Below are positions 10,406-21,990 of a stretch of 64,000 nt of DNA, piece after piece. The notes under the pieces were generated by a model, which worked only from the letters and a program-made list of their open reading frames with translations, had not been told where the DNA came from and did not search any database. Position 1 is the stretch's first letter, and every line of letters begins with the position of its first letter. The stretch is from Sarcocystis neurona (lineage: Eukaryota; Apicomplexa; Conoidasida; Eucoccidiorida; Sarcocystidae). The position numbers and the translations under genes were made by a program. The DNA lies in NCBI GenBank assembly GCA_000727475.1, contig KL647335.1:62001-126000 (forward strand), written 5' to 3'.

Positions 10406-13294
10406 TCGTTCAGACATGTATGTATATATATACATTCACACGCAAAAACACTTCCTTGTGTTTATTGAGTGCGGCTGGCGGAACAAGATCAGGGGTTTTC
10501 ACGTGCCTCCTGCAGTGACGTGCTGCAACGGGGTGCAGTCGCAGCTTGACCTGCACACACCTCACTGTTACCTGCTGCTTCTTGACCTTTATGTATGTGC
10601 ATGCAAACGTGTCCAGGAACATTTGGAGATCTACCAACCTTCGCGATTCCAAAAAATCTCAGTGCCTGCACAGCTGGGGCGCCACTGAGAATGCCTTGTT
10701 TTCCACATGAAGATATAAGAAGTCATAAGATTATTAGCGCATCCGCTGTGATGCAGTCCGCAGATCGACGTACGTATACGTGTTAAGGCTCACGTGGTAC
10801 GAGGATGGCTCGCAGTGAGTGTGCAAAGCAGACAAATCCACATTTAAAATAGGGTCGGGATGGAGAAAACTCGCGTGTACACTTTGACGACCAGTTAAAG
10901 CCAGCTTGGCTGCCGGCCCAGGCACATGGGCGGCGCATTATTCCTCTGTATCCAACACTGTACCGACAGATACCTATGCGTACGTTTCCACCCATATGTG
11001 CACAGATATGCATACAAACCATGACAGCGGTATAAATGACAATATATTCACACTGATGCCCGCATAGATTCTGATACAGGACAACTGCGGCTTCTGCTGA
11101 TCACGAGAAAAAAACAACCTTTGTCCTTTCAAGATAGGAGCTGCAGATGGCGCAAGGAGTGCTGGTGTTGATTTTTACCTGAGGACACGAAAATGACATA
11201 CTTGTGCGCCAGTCGCGTATCATGACAGTCCCTGCGTGCACTAAGAGCATTCACATTAAGGCCTAGACCAGTTGACTCTCGTTGCTGTGGTCCCCTGCTT
11301 CCTGACTTTACGTACGACGACAATGCCGCCTGCTGATTCAAGAATTACTGTGACTGCTAGCAGACGGCGGACAGCTGCGAGCTTTGGAATCTGCATCTCA
11401 CTTACCAGTCGAGTGTTCGGCGTGCCACCCTTTCGCTTTTCATTGTGCACAGCTGATCGTATTCGTCTGCGATCTATGGCTCTCCCTGACTTACATAGGT
11501 TCCCTGCCTTCACGTATCGTGTGCCACCCTTGCAATGGTTTTCACAGGCGACTTCAACAGCAGAGCTTACCATTACACTTAGTTCACTAGGGGTGTTTTA
11601 CCTGTTTCGAAACTACACTACTTGGATTCTACTCACTGTTTTCGGCGTATATTTGGGAATTAGACCTGCAGCTACCCCCTACTTCGTCGGTGTCAGAACC
11701 CTGTCTTGTTAGTACCATAAGAACAAATCTATGTTTTGTGAAGTCACCTCTGCTACACATGTTCACTTATGCGGTCCAATGTCACATCCCGACACACATC
11801 TACGTTGTCTTTTCGTTGATTATTCGAATTCCAAATCAACGCTTGCAAACGGGCAGCCATCGCGCAGGTCCTACATTCCACTGTGTTCTTCCTTTCAAAC
11901 ACAACAAGGCCAGCGGGACTAGCCGTTTAATCAAAAATATCATTCCTTCAACGTCCGGTGCACGTATGAACACTCGTCCAGGGAAAAGCGTTTTCAAAGG
12001 CCTCGCTTATCAACGGCTGCTCGCACTGTGCGAGAACACGAGAGGGCGTCGCGCTCTTTAGCAAATCACTGCACGTGCGAATTCACTTTCTCCTTCAGGT
12101 CCACTTGAGCAGGAGATGCCATGAGATCTTACTGGAAGCGCTGTCTCTTGCTTTACTGCTTAGTGGCGGACACCTCAACCGTGAGCGACACAGGTGTTTC
12201 ACCAAACTTTGACAGTGACTCTCTTTTCCGAATACGCGTAGAGAACGTTTCTTTGCGTGGTGACGAGTCAACATCTCGACTCGTGTCCACTCTTGCGTTG
12301 TTAGCTATCACTGCACAACTATCACTCTCTATCTTCGAACACATCCGCCTGTGTTACTGCAAAGTTGACGAACTGCATTGAACGAAACACTTATGCATCA
12401 ACAGTAAAATGTGGGCCACCACACGTCGCCTCACGTACAACACCAGCGGTGCTACGACATACAGAATGACTTGGTTGTTCGACTGCAATTCGTTGCAGCG
12501 GCATGGCGATATTGACACGTGGCATTTTGTCTGGGTGGGTAGATGGAATGCAGCAGTCATATCGCGATGTTAAGTGAAAGAGCAACCCGCCTCCATTCCT
12601 GTTAATAGCACTCGTCTTTGTTTTTCTCGCAAGTCCATGGCCTTGAAAACCATGCCTACTTGCTCTCAATCGAAATTGACTTTCTACAATTCTTCAGCAT
12701 TGACATAGGCTGAAATATTTCTGGTGGCGCGTGACTCATCCCTTTCCTCCTCCGTTTTCACAAGGAATCTATCTGCTAGAGTGCATTTCTTCACATTCCT
12801 CTTGTGTCCGTGTAACCCCTTCATTTACCCTCCGCTGATGGTGTTAGCGGCGCTCAAGCGCCCCTGTGTCTCTTTTTCCCCTCCTGCTTCCTGTCCGTTT
12901 ACCCCTGTGAATCTTCCCTTGCTGCTGTTGTACTTCGGCGTGAAGTGTCTCAATTAACCTGTTCATGCGCCTTCAGTGTTGACGCAGCCCATCAGTCTGT
13001 CCTTGGATGAGCATGGCGTGTATTGCAAAACCCTTCTTCCTCTGTGCTCTCGTATCTATGTACAATTTCCTCCCCGTTGTCAACGATTCTGAACACCGCT
13101 GCTGCCGCGTTTCTGCTTCTTCTCCATCACCTGTGCATGTCGTCGTCTGTACACCGCCTGAAGCTGCTCAGAAACGCGTGCTTTTCGCATGCGAGAGTGC
13201 CTTCACCTTTGTACACTCAGAGGCAAGGCTGGTGGTCGTTGTCTATGTTTCTGCTTTGGTCTGCTTTCCAATTCTCCTTTCCTATCTTATCTTC

Positions 13295-14731
13295 TTACGT
13301 GTAGGGTTCTCTGCTGCTGTTCGCGTATGCTTTTTCTTTGAGCGCCGACAAGGGCATACTGACTAAATCGTCTAAATTCAAGTCGAGCGACACTTCTTCT
13401 ATCTTCGGTCGTCTTTTCTGTGTTGCTCGTTTCCTTCTTGCGTAGTTGCGCCTCACCCGGCGCACGTGGGCGGCCGTGACTGCCGCAATAGACAGCAGCG
13501 TTAAGACGGTCAGGGGCTTTGCGTACTTCTGGTATGCTACACCTTCGCCCTTCATTTGGGACTTCGGCGTGAATTCACCTAAAACACTCTTAACCACTTT
13601 TTCATCTCCGAAGTCTTCTGGTGAGTTGCTTATGGCGTTTTCCAAGAGCTTGTGGAACACCGCGTCAGTCAGCTGCGCTGATGTCAGTCCAGCAGCGGCG
13701 AAATCAAGTTTCTCAGTGGGCGACATCTCCTGGTAAGCATCAGACACGCGTTGACGTGCCTCCTTTTGAACTTCGTTGACAAATTCCTTAATCCGCGTTA
13801 TAGCAGGCCGGTCTGCGGACGATTCCACATGTGTACTGCTGGTGGACACTGGTGTGGTCGTGTCCACCCTGCCCATCGCTACCGTAAGCAGGCGTTGTCT
13901 CGTTGCATCCAAGTCACTATAGAAAAGCGCAATATTCTTCAAGGCAGCTTTCTCGTCTGCAGTGGGCTTCGCAGGCTGCACGGCAGGAAGTACAGACGCT
14001 ATGAGGTGACGTAACTCAGGCGTAACATCTACAGATTCAAGACGACTCGCTAGCTTCGGGTTTTCCATGTGGAGTTCTGCCATAGCCTTCACCTGCTGCT
14101 TATTGACAAAACTGTGAAACGCTGTGCGCACAGCGCTGGGGAAACTCAAAGGGTTTCGTAACTGTACTACAGCGCGACCGAATCTCTTCGTAGCTTTCTC
14201 CATCGCAGCTCTGACCTGCTGTATTCTGTGGGCGGGAGTTAAGTCCAGTACCTGGTTGCTAAGGTCGATTCGAGAAGCTACTTCTAGGAATTTCTGCTTC
14301 TTCAGGGCATCTTCAGAGGCAGGAAACAACCGCCCCGCCAAATCATTTAGTGCACGAGGCGAAAATTTCACTCGAAGACCGGCACCTGCACCATATGGAG
14401 AATTTCGAAAATTCACTTGTCTAGCGGTCATATCACGAGCTAGGGACAGTGCTGGCTTTACTTCAGGGCGTGCCGACGGTGGACGTGCTGTTGCCGCAAC
14501 AAAACATACTTCTCCCCATGCTGAGGAACCGACGAAAAAGAGGACGCCCTGTATAGCAAGCGCCTGTGCGACAGTGTGTGGCACTCGACATTTTCGAGCT
14601 TCTCTCGACCGTCTCCCACAACTGTTGTCGGCGGAAAACGGCGAAGAGGACTGACGATTGTTAGAGAGAACGTTGTGCCTTGAAGTGGAGATGCCTCCAC
14701 AGGCAGGAGTCGCGAGAGGTTCTTGTTGCAT
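13295..14731 (-). CDS. Conserved-looking hypothetical membrane protein, single exon, about 478 residues
   Basis: The start is the first in-frame ATG (14729-14731); the frame is open a little further up to a TTG at 14824, so an upstream exon cannot be excluded. Stop TAA is at 13295-13297. A hydrophobic stretch near residues 52-75 (AIQGVLFFVGSSAWGEVCFV) could be an internal signal anchor. The middle is a mixed helical region rich in Ala, Lys and Arg. Near residues 405-425 there is a clear membrane segment (LTVLTLLSIAAVTAAHV), followed by a strongly basic stretch (RRVRRNYARRKR) and a short acidic tail with LDLNLDDLVSMPLSALKEK. This suggests a membrane protein with a C-terminal anchor and a short basic tail. 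No domain was recognised. Unlike its neighbours it has no CAG runs and no visible intron. Confidence 0.72.
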   Translation of the reverse strand: MQQEPLATPACGGISTSRHNVLSNNRQSSSPFSADNSCGRRSREARKCRVPHTVAQALAIQGVLFFVGSSAWGEVCFVAATARPPSARPEVKPALSLARDMTARQVNFRNSPYGAGAGLRVKFSPRALNDLAGRLFPASEDALKKQKFLEVASRIDLSNQVLDLTPAHRIQQVRAAMEKATKRFGRAVVQLRNPLSFPSAVRTAFHSFVNKQQVKAMAELHMENPKLASRLESVDVTPELRHLIASVLPAVQPAKPTADEKAALKNIALFYSDLDATRQRLLTVAMGRVDTTTPVSTSSTHVESSADRPAITRIKEFVNEVQKEARQRVSDAYQEMSPTEKLDFAAAGLTSAQLTDAVFHKLLENAISNSPEDFGDEKVVKSVLGEFTPKSQMKGEGVAYQKYAKPLTVLTLLSIAAVTAAHVRRVRRNYARRKRATQKRRPKIEEVSLDLNLDDLVSMPLSALKEKAYANSSREPYT

Positions 14732-15876
14732 TTGACGTATTTCTGAGGAAACGCGGAACTCGAAGGCAGATCGTAGTGCTGTAGGCGCGAGGGGTGTCTT
14801 AAAAGGAGAGGAAGAAGGGCCCAAGGTGAGAGTGCAAAAGTGCCAGAAAAGGAAGACGCTTTCGGTGCGTCTTCGGAGGGGGGAGTGAAATTCTTAGTAG
14901 CGCAGAGTAACGCAGGTGGCACGATACTGGAATCCCGTCAACTCTCTTAAGCCCGCTTGCGGATGTATAAAAAGGTAAGTGCGAATGTGTCTTTGGAGTA
15001 GAAGAAAAGCCTTCAGCAGAAGGCGAAAAGCGCATCATGTATGCTGTTGTTGCAGCAAGTGGTGTAGTCAGTGAGCTCTTGTTGCCATACACTCAATGTT
15101 ATGGGAAAGGTACTGTTCACATTGTGCATCAAGACTTGCATCTGTAGACGGACGTCAGCACGATTAGCACGCACCCGTGTACGTAAAGGAAGAGGGTACG
15201 TTCACGTCTCACTAACATGAAGTCATATGATGCGTGTCACTAGGGTCATATAAACGTATATATTGTACCACGATGGAGTTTGTTGCACTTTGCTGGAGCC
15301 GTTGGAACACCGGAAGATACATATTGGCTGACGTTGTCAAGTACATGTCACATTTTTAGATTCTCGCTCCCTTCATGCCCCGGCTTTGCAGCAGCCAATT
15401 TGTGTGCCGATCACTCTTTTGCTCGACCGCGGAGACGCACAAGGAAAGGGTTTCAGCACAACCCTGAGAAATAAGTATACCAAATGTAAAACGTCCTCGG
15501 GGTCGGTCGATGAGAGTTTCGAAGGGGGTCACGTCATAAGCATATAGCATTAGCTTCGCAGGAAGTATCCGCGTTACTTCACGGGGCCGACTAGTGTCGG
15601 CACGTGCATAAAACGTTTTGGTAGCACGGAACAAACGCTCTGCCGCGTATAAACTCTGTTGAACGAGGAGTTTCGTGAGCTACTGATTACGGCGACCTGC
15701 TGACAAGAGTAACACAGCGCAGAGTGAGTGTGCACGCGACGAATGACGTGCGACGCATGACCCGCGGGCACTCCAGGCTTGTCGAATGAACACCAACTCG
15801 AGCGGTGTTGTTGAGTACCGTTTTACAAACGCCCGCAGCAAGCCGGCTTGGACACTACCCGAAGCGGCGGGCTGGG

Positions 15877-15892
15877 GGCGGGGGTCCCCGCC
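15877..15892. repeat. GC hairpin
   Basis: Arms GGCGGGG and CCCCGCC with a two-base GT spacer, inside an unusually GC-rich patch (about 15860-15930) in otherwise mixed-composition DNA. No gene function was assigned. Confidence 0.5.
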
Positions 15893-16010
15893 AGGGGCTC
15901 CACCACGCGCCCGGAGCGACACCACCTTCGGAGGTTGACACACCGCTATTGCAGACAACCAGAGACCGACAGTGGGAAGATACACCATGTAAAGGAGGAT
16001 CCACTAGGAG

Positions 16011-16039
16011 AGGCGGCTTTTCTGACAGAAAAGCCGCCT
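16011..16039. repeat. Perfect inverted repeat, 13-bp arms and 3-base loop
   Basis: AGGCGGCTTTTCT and AGAAAAGCCGCCT flank GAC. A partial copy of one arm (AAGCCGCCTTT) recurs at about 16088-16098. It could form a hairpin in RNA or DNA or bind a dimeric factor; role unknown. Confidence 0.75.
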
Positions 16040-16597
16040 TTGACATAGGAGCACTTCGACGGGCGAATTCTGATCAGTTAGATCGGGGAAGCCGCCTTTA
16101 ACGAAGGGGCAATGCAACATGCTGCGTCAAATCAGCAAAGCCTACTCTTACGCGTTTACGTGTTGGCTTAAACGGAAGGATATGTGTATCGACGCCGAAC
16201 ATACGTAGGTATACACATCTTTGCAGGGCTGGCGCAGAACATTTATTCCTGTTGAAGTACGTCAAGTAGCCGGCCTCTGCTGTTGTTGGACGGAGTCACC
16301 AGTGGTTCGAACGCCAATGTTGCAGCAGACGTGTCAGGCCACCATAAATATTCGTATCAGCAACGGGGACACGGTGAATAAGCTCACACGAATACGCATT
16401 TTACGGGAAGGCGACACAGGAATAGTCTTTTCTGGCAGACTCCATCCGTAGAATATTTGCACTTCTGCTCGGCCGTCAAAGGGAGAACAGGTCACCGGTG
16501 TCCCAGTAGAGGAAGGGGACTGGAATTGACCGTCGAATCAAGCAAAGTCGATTGAGAACTACCTGGGTCAGGAGTATATAGTAGAGTTATCAACTAT

Positions 16598-16766
16598 GTA
16601 CTGCGCTTCAACTTAGGTAGGCACCTTTTTCTTATCACTTACGTACTGCGCTTCAACTTACGAAAGCGTTGGTAGTCATCTTCTATCGCTGCAAAGTACA
16701 TGCTGGCATCACAGTGCGCCGTAAGTGCCTTTCTGCTGGCATCACAGTGCGCTGTAAATGCCTTTC
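16598..16766 (+). repeat. Two short direct-repeat pairs
   Basis: GTACTGCGCTTCAACTTA occurs at 16598-16615 and again at 16643-16660 (45-bp offset). Immediately after, a 33-bp unit beginning TGCTGGCATCACAGTGCG is repeated in tandem at 16701-16733 and 16734-16766 with two differences. Confidence 0.8.
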
Positions 16767-19149
16767 TGCGCTGCAGTGCATTGCACACTTGATCCTGCCT
16801 TCGTACACGTGAAATGCGTCTACCTGGGCTTGAGAATGTGTACTATATTATGCCAAAGGCAAGGCAAGCTGCCGCTGGAGATAGCATACAAGCACGTGTC
16901 TGCTGCCTGTGGTGCACGGGGCGTGCAAGTTTCACCAGTACATCGAAGCTCATTCGTAGTTGCGGTTAGGGTGCATACGTTGAAATGCATGTGCACTTTT
17001 GCACCGCTGAGGAACAGCGTATACACGACAGCACGAAGGGACAACTGCATCCGTAGAAGTGAAGCCGAAGCAACGGTCTGGAAGCGCCCAAAACTGCAGC
17101 ATTATATTCGCTCCCTCGGTTCTTTATAATACTGTCACATACTCAAATGTAGACGTGAATGTGTATTCACTTTGGCTAACTACTTCTACGTAGGACTTCG
17201 CGCGTTTGCTTGCGCCGTTGAATCCTCACGCACACACGTGTACACATGTTCACCATTTAAGAATTTTCCTTGTCAAATGCACGACCCGAATCTTTGCTGT
17301 GCAGTTGCAGTGCGTATATACATGTGAGCGTACGTTTACTTTTACCAGGCGATATAGGTCCGTGTATCTATACAAGGTTATCTCTTTTAATGCAGTGTTC
17401 TAAGTCTGTCGCCTTCTGTACATATACCCAGGTGGGCGGGCGAGGTCTGTGTGCATGTTTGTAAATATTCCTAGGTGCGCCCACGTAAGTGTAGGTCTGC
17501 TTGTGCTCCACAGATCACGCTTGTAGCTACGTGCTGTTGTGCGCTTCTATGGAGTTAGTTACGGTGTTTAGCTGCATATGGACTCCCATCCAAGGGAGGA
17601 GCATTTGTGTGTGTGTACAGCTGTGTGCACCTTATTGCTCTTACTGAATGTTTCCAGAAGGTCATCAACTTTTCTGCTGAATTAACCGATCATACTTGTG
17701 AGACGCCATTTCGTTGGAGTAGTTCTACCCCAGTGGTCCTATTCAGACTTACACATGTAATAAGCGGATATATACAAGCGTAGAAATTTGTACATATATA
17801 TACATACATATTGAAAGGAAAATGTAGCTCTGCGTGAAGCGTCAGTAAGTGTGTGAGGTATGCTCCACAACTGTATAAACTGCTCCCCCCTCTTCTCGTA
17901 GAAAGGAAATCATGCTATTTGTTTACGTAGAGGCAAGTTCGTCCCTAGAAACACTGCACTAATAGCTCTACATCTCCCGTCAAGGACGCGTGTACCGTTT
18001 GACGTCTGAATGCATTAATACGCTCGTATGTTTTGTTGGTTTGTAAGATCCCTACGCCAACCGTACGCAAATGTGATGCCGAGTGTAGACGCACCCGTGA
18101 ACGACATCTTCGACATACATGCATATATATATATATGACATGTGTATGCTTGTAGTATGCGCGTATCCGCTTGAATGCACGTGCACAAACACACTTGCAG
18201 AGAGAGAGGAAGACAAAAAGAGAAGGGAAGAATGTGTACGTGCCCGGGCACCGATAGTTTCCTCAATTGTTGCGCCCTCGTATATATAGTCTATGGGGCT
18301 GAACTACTGCGATAGAGATATACCAACAGAGGGCATGAAGGTACCAACACATATGCGCACGCACAGATACGTGTTTATGATTTATACCAGCAAGCGGCAT
18401 GAATGCATATATACACATGTATATGTATATATGTATGGATGTACACACACACAAGCACATTCAGTACGCATTAGTGTTCACATCTTCACTGCATCGTTGT
18501 CGCATCGTGAAAGCTGCTTTTGCTGTTTTGGTGTGCACTTTGCAGGGTAGACGCATGACAAACGCACGCGCGTATGCACATATTTGTAAGTGTGATACGT
18601 TGTTATGTAACAACTTACCTATGTGTGTATGTACGTAAGACGGCAAGTGTGCACACACTTCATATATGCTGTAATACCAGCGTGCGCGGTGTGTGTAGAA
18701 TTAATTCCACCACCCACAGATGCGTACCAAAGAAGATGTGTTCATTCTATACATAGGCATAGGTATGTATATATGCATACATTTGTGTACACAAAGATAC
18801 AGAAATCCATACACGCGAACCAGTATGTATCACATATACATATATACATATACAATTATATACACCCAGACGAACCAACCATATACACATAATTCCGCTC
18901 AAGTATGTGTGCACAAACATGAATATATAAACATGTATGTAGATACACGTGTTCATATATGTACGTGGAGATTGGTATGTGCGAGAGAAGTTCAAGCGAG
19001 TGCACTGGCTTGTACTGTGCACCCGCTGGTACCGTCAGTTCCGTTTCGCATGTGTTCGACGCGTAGAAGGACGCAATCAGAGGCATGCAGACGAGGCCCT
19101 GTGTATACATACAAATATCAGGAAGGTGGCTGCATGTACTCTTCATCCG

Positions 19150-19443
19150 ATGCTTCTCGAAATGGACGGAGATGCGAGACCCTGTTTTCTAGTCTACGCG
19201 GCCGTGCTCGCATGCTTTCTCTCCGGTGTACGTGCCCAGTCACAATCTCGGTTGCCTTTCGCTTCTCACGTGGGTGCCGGACGGCTTACCGCCTTTTTCT
19301 GGCGCGGTTTGTACTGTTTCATATCAGACCACGGTAGTTCACCGTCTGCTGGTAGCTTCAGAACCCTTCGAACTACGCTGGAATGGCGTTCACGAACCAA
19401 GTTCTTCGTTGTTTATGACTATTCGTGTCATTTTCACAAGTAA
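19150..19443 (+). CDS. Possible small secreted protein or first exon, 97 residues
   Basis: ATG at 19150 (or 19162) to TAA at 19441-19443. From the second ATG the start reads MDGDARPCFLVYAAVLACFL and continues SGVRA then QSQSRLPF. This is a classic signal peptide layout: short charged start, hydrophobic core, small residues before a likely cleavage after VRA. The remainder has Cys, aromatic and basic residues and no recognised domain. The piece may be complete or may be exon 1 of a longer secreted protein; no convincing donor was chosen. Confidence 0.4.
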   Translation: MLLEMDGDARPCFLVYAAVLACFLSGVRAQSQSRLPFASHVGAGRLTAFFWRGLYCFISDHGSSPSAGSFRTLRTTLEWRSRTKFFVVYDYSCHFHK

Positions 19444-19477
19444 CAGTTACCAGGGTTACTGCCATTGTGCATCTTAA

Positions 19478-19720
19478 TCATAGCTGTAACCACCTTTCCA
19501 TCAAATATTTGCACTTCCTCCTTACAGCAGCGAGCTGCTCGTGTGCATGCCGCCCTCTACTGGCAGATGTGCACATTATTTTGTGTGCCTCACACTGTGC
19601 ACACAATCTTCCCGTTTTCATCCTTATTTCCGTAAGAAAACTGAATTTTTTAGGGTCCTTGATCTCCATGAATACACGTATGTACATAATCACCAGCGTA
19701 TCCATATGTATAAACTTCAA
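19478..19720 (-). CDS. Possible minus-strand exon or small ORF
   Basis: The frame contains MEIKDPKKFSFLTEIRMK followed by a Cys/His-containing basic stretch and ends KYLMERWLQL at a stop at 19478. Composition is protein-like and not repeat-driven. It could belong with the minus-strand ORF at 19779-20009, but the obvious donor (phase 1) and acceptors (phase 0) do not agree in phase, so the link is not claimed. Confidence 0.28.
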   Translation of the reverse strand: MKFIHMDTLVIMYIRVFMEIKDPKKFSFLTEIRMKTGRLCAQCEAHKIMCTSASRGRHAHEQLAAVRRKCKYLMERWLQL

Positions 19721-19778
19721 GTTTCACTCTCTACTTCCATGCATGCGACCATACACGGCCCTAGACGAGACCATCTCA

Positions 19779-20009
19779 CTATCCACGTGCACATATAAGT
19801 CTGCAGGCGTGGATGGCTGCATCTAGACATTGACACAGAGTTGAATGTAACTTTAGTTTGTTGATGTAGCTGGAAAAGAGAAACTTGGACGTGCACGGTG
19901 AATCATCTATCCCCTGTAAAAGTTCTTCCTCGTCAAGAGAATCGGCACAAATACCTATGGACGCAGCTTCCGTTTTCGTTCTAGGTGCCTTCGGAGGAAA
20001 AGGCGGCAT
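19779..20009 (-). CDS. Possible small minus-strand ORF, 76 residues
   Basis: ATG at 20007-20009 (MPPFPPKAPRTK), then an acidic stretch DSLDEEELLQGIDD and a region ending in Cys-rich residues before the stop at 19779. An overlapping upstream frame (19955-20257) is also protein-like and basic, so the true structure may include an intron. No family was recognised. Confidence 0.3.
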   Translation of the reverse strand: MPPFPPKAPRTKTEAASIGICADSLDEEELLQGIDDSPCTSKFLFSSYINKLKLHSTLCQCLDAAIHACRLICARG

Positions 20010-21248
20010 TCACTGGCCACCGCAACAAAAAAAGACCCGTGCCTTTTCAGGGCTTTCTGCGGTGTACGTACACTGGACGACTCTATAGGCTGCAAGCGCG
20101 CTCGTTTCGTCTTCTCTCTTCCGTCTTTTTTGACAAAAGGGAAGCGTCTTCTACAAAATCGGCGTGAATTTGACGGGGAGATTCTTTTTCTAGAAGTCGG
20201 TGCATTATTCTCTGCCGGCAGTCCTGTCCAGCTTCTCCTGCTGCTGTGTGCGACCACTAGCCGTCCTAAGGCGATCGGCCCGACCTACGTTGCGTGCACT
20301 TGAAAGACTTCTCTCTATATATATGTATGTTAATATATATATATATATATGTATATAGGAAAGATTGTGCAAGTTCATGCATATAAGTATATCTCTGCAT
20401 AGTGTATCTCTGCAAAGGTATATATTACGTAACAGTGAGACTGTACGCAGGGGCGCATATACACACATATGCTTCATGCATACATGTACACAGGTGTATC
20501 TCCATGTAGATCTTTTGATTCTTTTATGCGTGTGAGTATACAAATGTTTTTGAATATACATCTCATGCTTGCTCCACCAATCCTTATATATATACATATT
20601 TATTTGTATTCACACTTATCTGTGATAAGGTACGTACAACTCTACGTACATAATTGGACTGCGGTACATATGCGCGTAAATAGCTGTTTGTACGTGCGTG
20701 TATATAAATGGATTTCTGTGTGTATATCTGCATGTGTATGGATGCCTACGTGTGCTGTGGTGTTCCTGCGCACGGGTGCCCACCTGGGCGTGTACACACT
20801 TGATTGCACATAAATAAGTTGTAAAGCTACAGGGATGAATCAATACGTCTATTTCTAGACATGAGTGTGTGAACAAAGTCTTTCACATTGTGACCTGCCG
20901 TTTGAACGGACGTGCTGCTGGTGCTGCTGTTGCGTCCGATCTTGCCTCGCCTTCTGCGTGTAGACATGCGCACAGATGTATATGTTAAAAAAGTGTACGA
21001 AAAGCATGCATATCTATATATATACATGTACACTGTCTGTGGTCGCGTAAGAATAGTTGGTATCAAGAGCATATTCCGATAGTTATATGCACAATATCTT
21101 CATATATATATATATATATGTATGAATGTATACACTTAAATTAGCCCTTCCGCATTTGGCAGCGCTGCATCCACTGTTTTCCATGCTCCTGTTGCTGCTT
21201 CGCTGACGGCTGGTGGCTTCCACTGTGCGGCAGCAGCAGCGGTCAGGC

Positions 21249-21990
21249 ATGAGCAGTCAGCGGTGTGTACGAAGATGCGGAGATGTGTGGAATGGAAGGT
21301 ACTACCCCACGCTTCTCCGAGGCAGAGGCAGGTGTATGGAGGAAGACATGCACCACCTGCTGCAGCAGTTTGTGCTGCTGGTGTTGCAGGACAAGTGCAA
21401 CAGCAGCCACCACCGCAGCAGTAGCAGCAGCAACAGGAGCAGCAGCCACAGCAGCAGTAGCAGTAGCAGCGGCAGCAGTGTTAGCAACAAGAGCGTTGTT
21501 GCACGGCGGAGTAGCAGTGATGGGAGCTGCCCAGCAGACAGGAGGAGAAGGGGGAGGAGCAGCAGCAGGGAGAGTATGAACAGCGGCCGTGGCACCAGGA
21601 GCAGCAGCAATCCATCGAAAAGACCTGCGTCTTGCGTAGAGGTCGCCCCCGCAGAGCAGCAGCCGCAACAACAGCTGCAGCTGCAAGAGGAGCGGCAGCA
21701 GGCGTACGGTTGCGTGCTGCAGCAAGGAGAGCGGCGGGAGCAGGAGCCGCAGCCGCAGGAGGAGAAGGAGCAGCCGCAGCAGGCAGGGCAGACGGAGAAG
21801 GTGGTGGAAGAAGAAAAGGTGGGGGAGGAGCACCAGCACAAAGAAGAAGTAAAAGAGAAGTTAATGGAAGAGGGCGCGCTCGAACTTATCGCGTTTCTCT
21901 TCTTCAAGCATCGATTTTCTTACATACATGAAACCTCGGCACTCGAAGCGCAGGAAGACGTGTGGCAGCTGCTGCTTCTCGTCTGGCAAA
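21249..21990 (+). CDS. Exon 1 (first seen) of the CAG-rich plus-strand gene
   Basis: First in-frame ATG is at 21249, with an in-frame TGA just upstream at 21204. The exon encodes a basic start, poly-Ser and Gln/Glu-rich runs, then a repeat-free helical end (LMEEGALELIAFLFFKHRF and EAQEDVWQLLLLVWQ). It stops at a strong GTACGT donor (21991) in phase 1. The Ser/Gln frame is preferred over the Ala frame because only it runs into the helical end. Confidence 0.6.

Larger units (their letters stand above)
3717..13294. other. Long stretch without a supported gene
   Basis: This holds the EF-1beta 3' flank, TA/TG microsatellites and diverged tandem duplications. The strongest ORFs are 5709-6275 (plus), 9405-9923 (minus, listed separately), 11272-11712 (plus) and 12121-12381 (plus, ATG start, two hydrophobic stretches). 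None has a recognisable domain, and several overlap an open frame on the other strand. From 12700 to 13290 the plus strand is pyrimidine-rich and is probably the 3' flank of the minus-strand gene that follows. No tRNA or rRNA was recognised. Confidence 0.5.
14732..19149. other. Stretch without a supported gene
   Basis: It begins with the 5' flank of the minus-strand membrane-protein gene. Between 15840 and 16100 there is a GC-rich island with two hairpins; 16598-16766 has short tandem duplications (both listed separately). From 17100 on it is TG/TA-rich with simple repeats. Small ORFs such as 15805-16101 and 16221-16451 (plus) are open but unrecognised. No tRNA cloverleaf was found; the TTCGAAC at about 16316 lacks a matching stem. 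Confidence 0.45.

Noticed and set aside
16000..16075. GGATCCACTAG and GGGCGAATTCTG, which also occur in common cloning polylinkers
   Set aside because: Matches of 11-12 bases are expected by chance against a whole vector, and the flanking bases do not continue the vector sequence; noted only because both lie within 70 bases.
16300..16330. TTCGAAC reminiscent of a tRNA T-loop
   Set aside because: Flanking bases do not form a five-base stem and no anticodon or acceptor stem is visible nearby.
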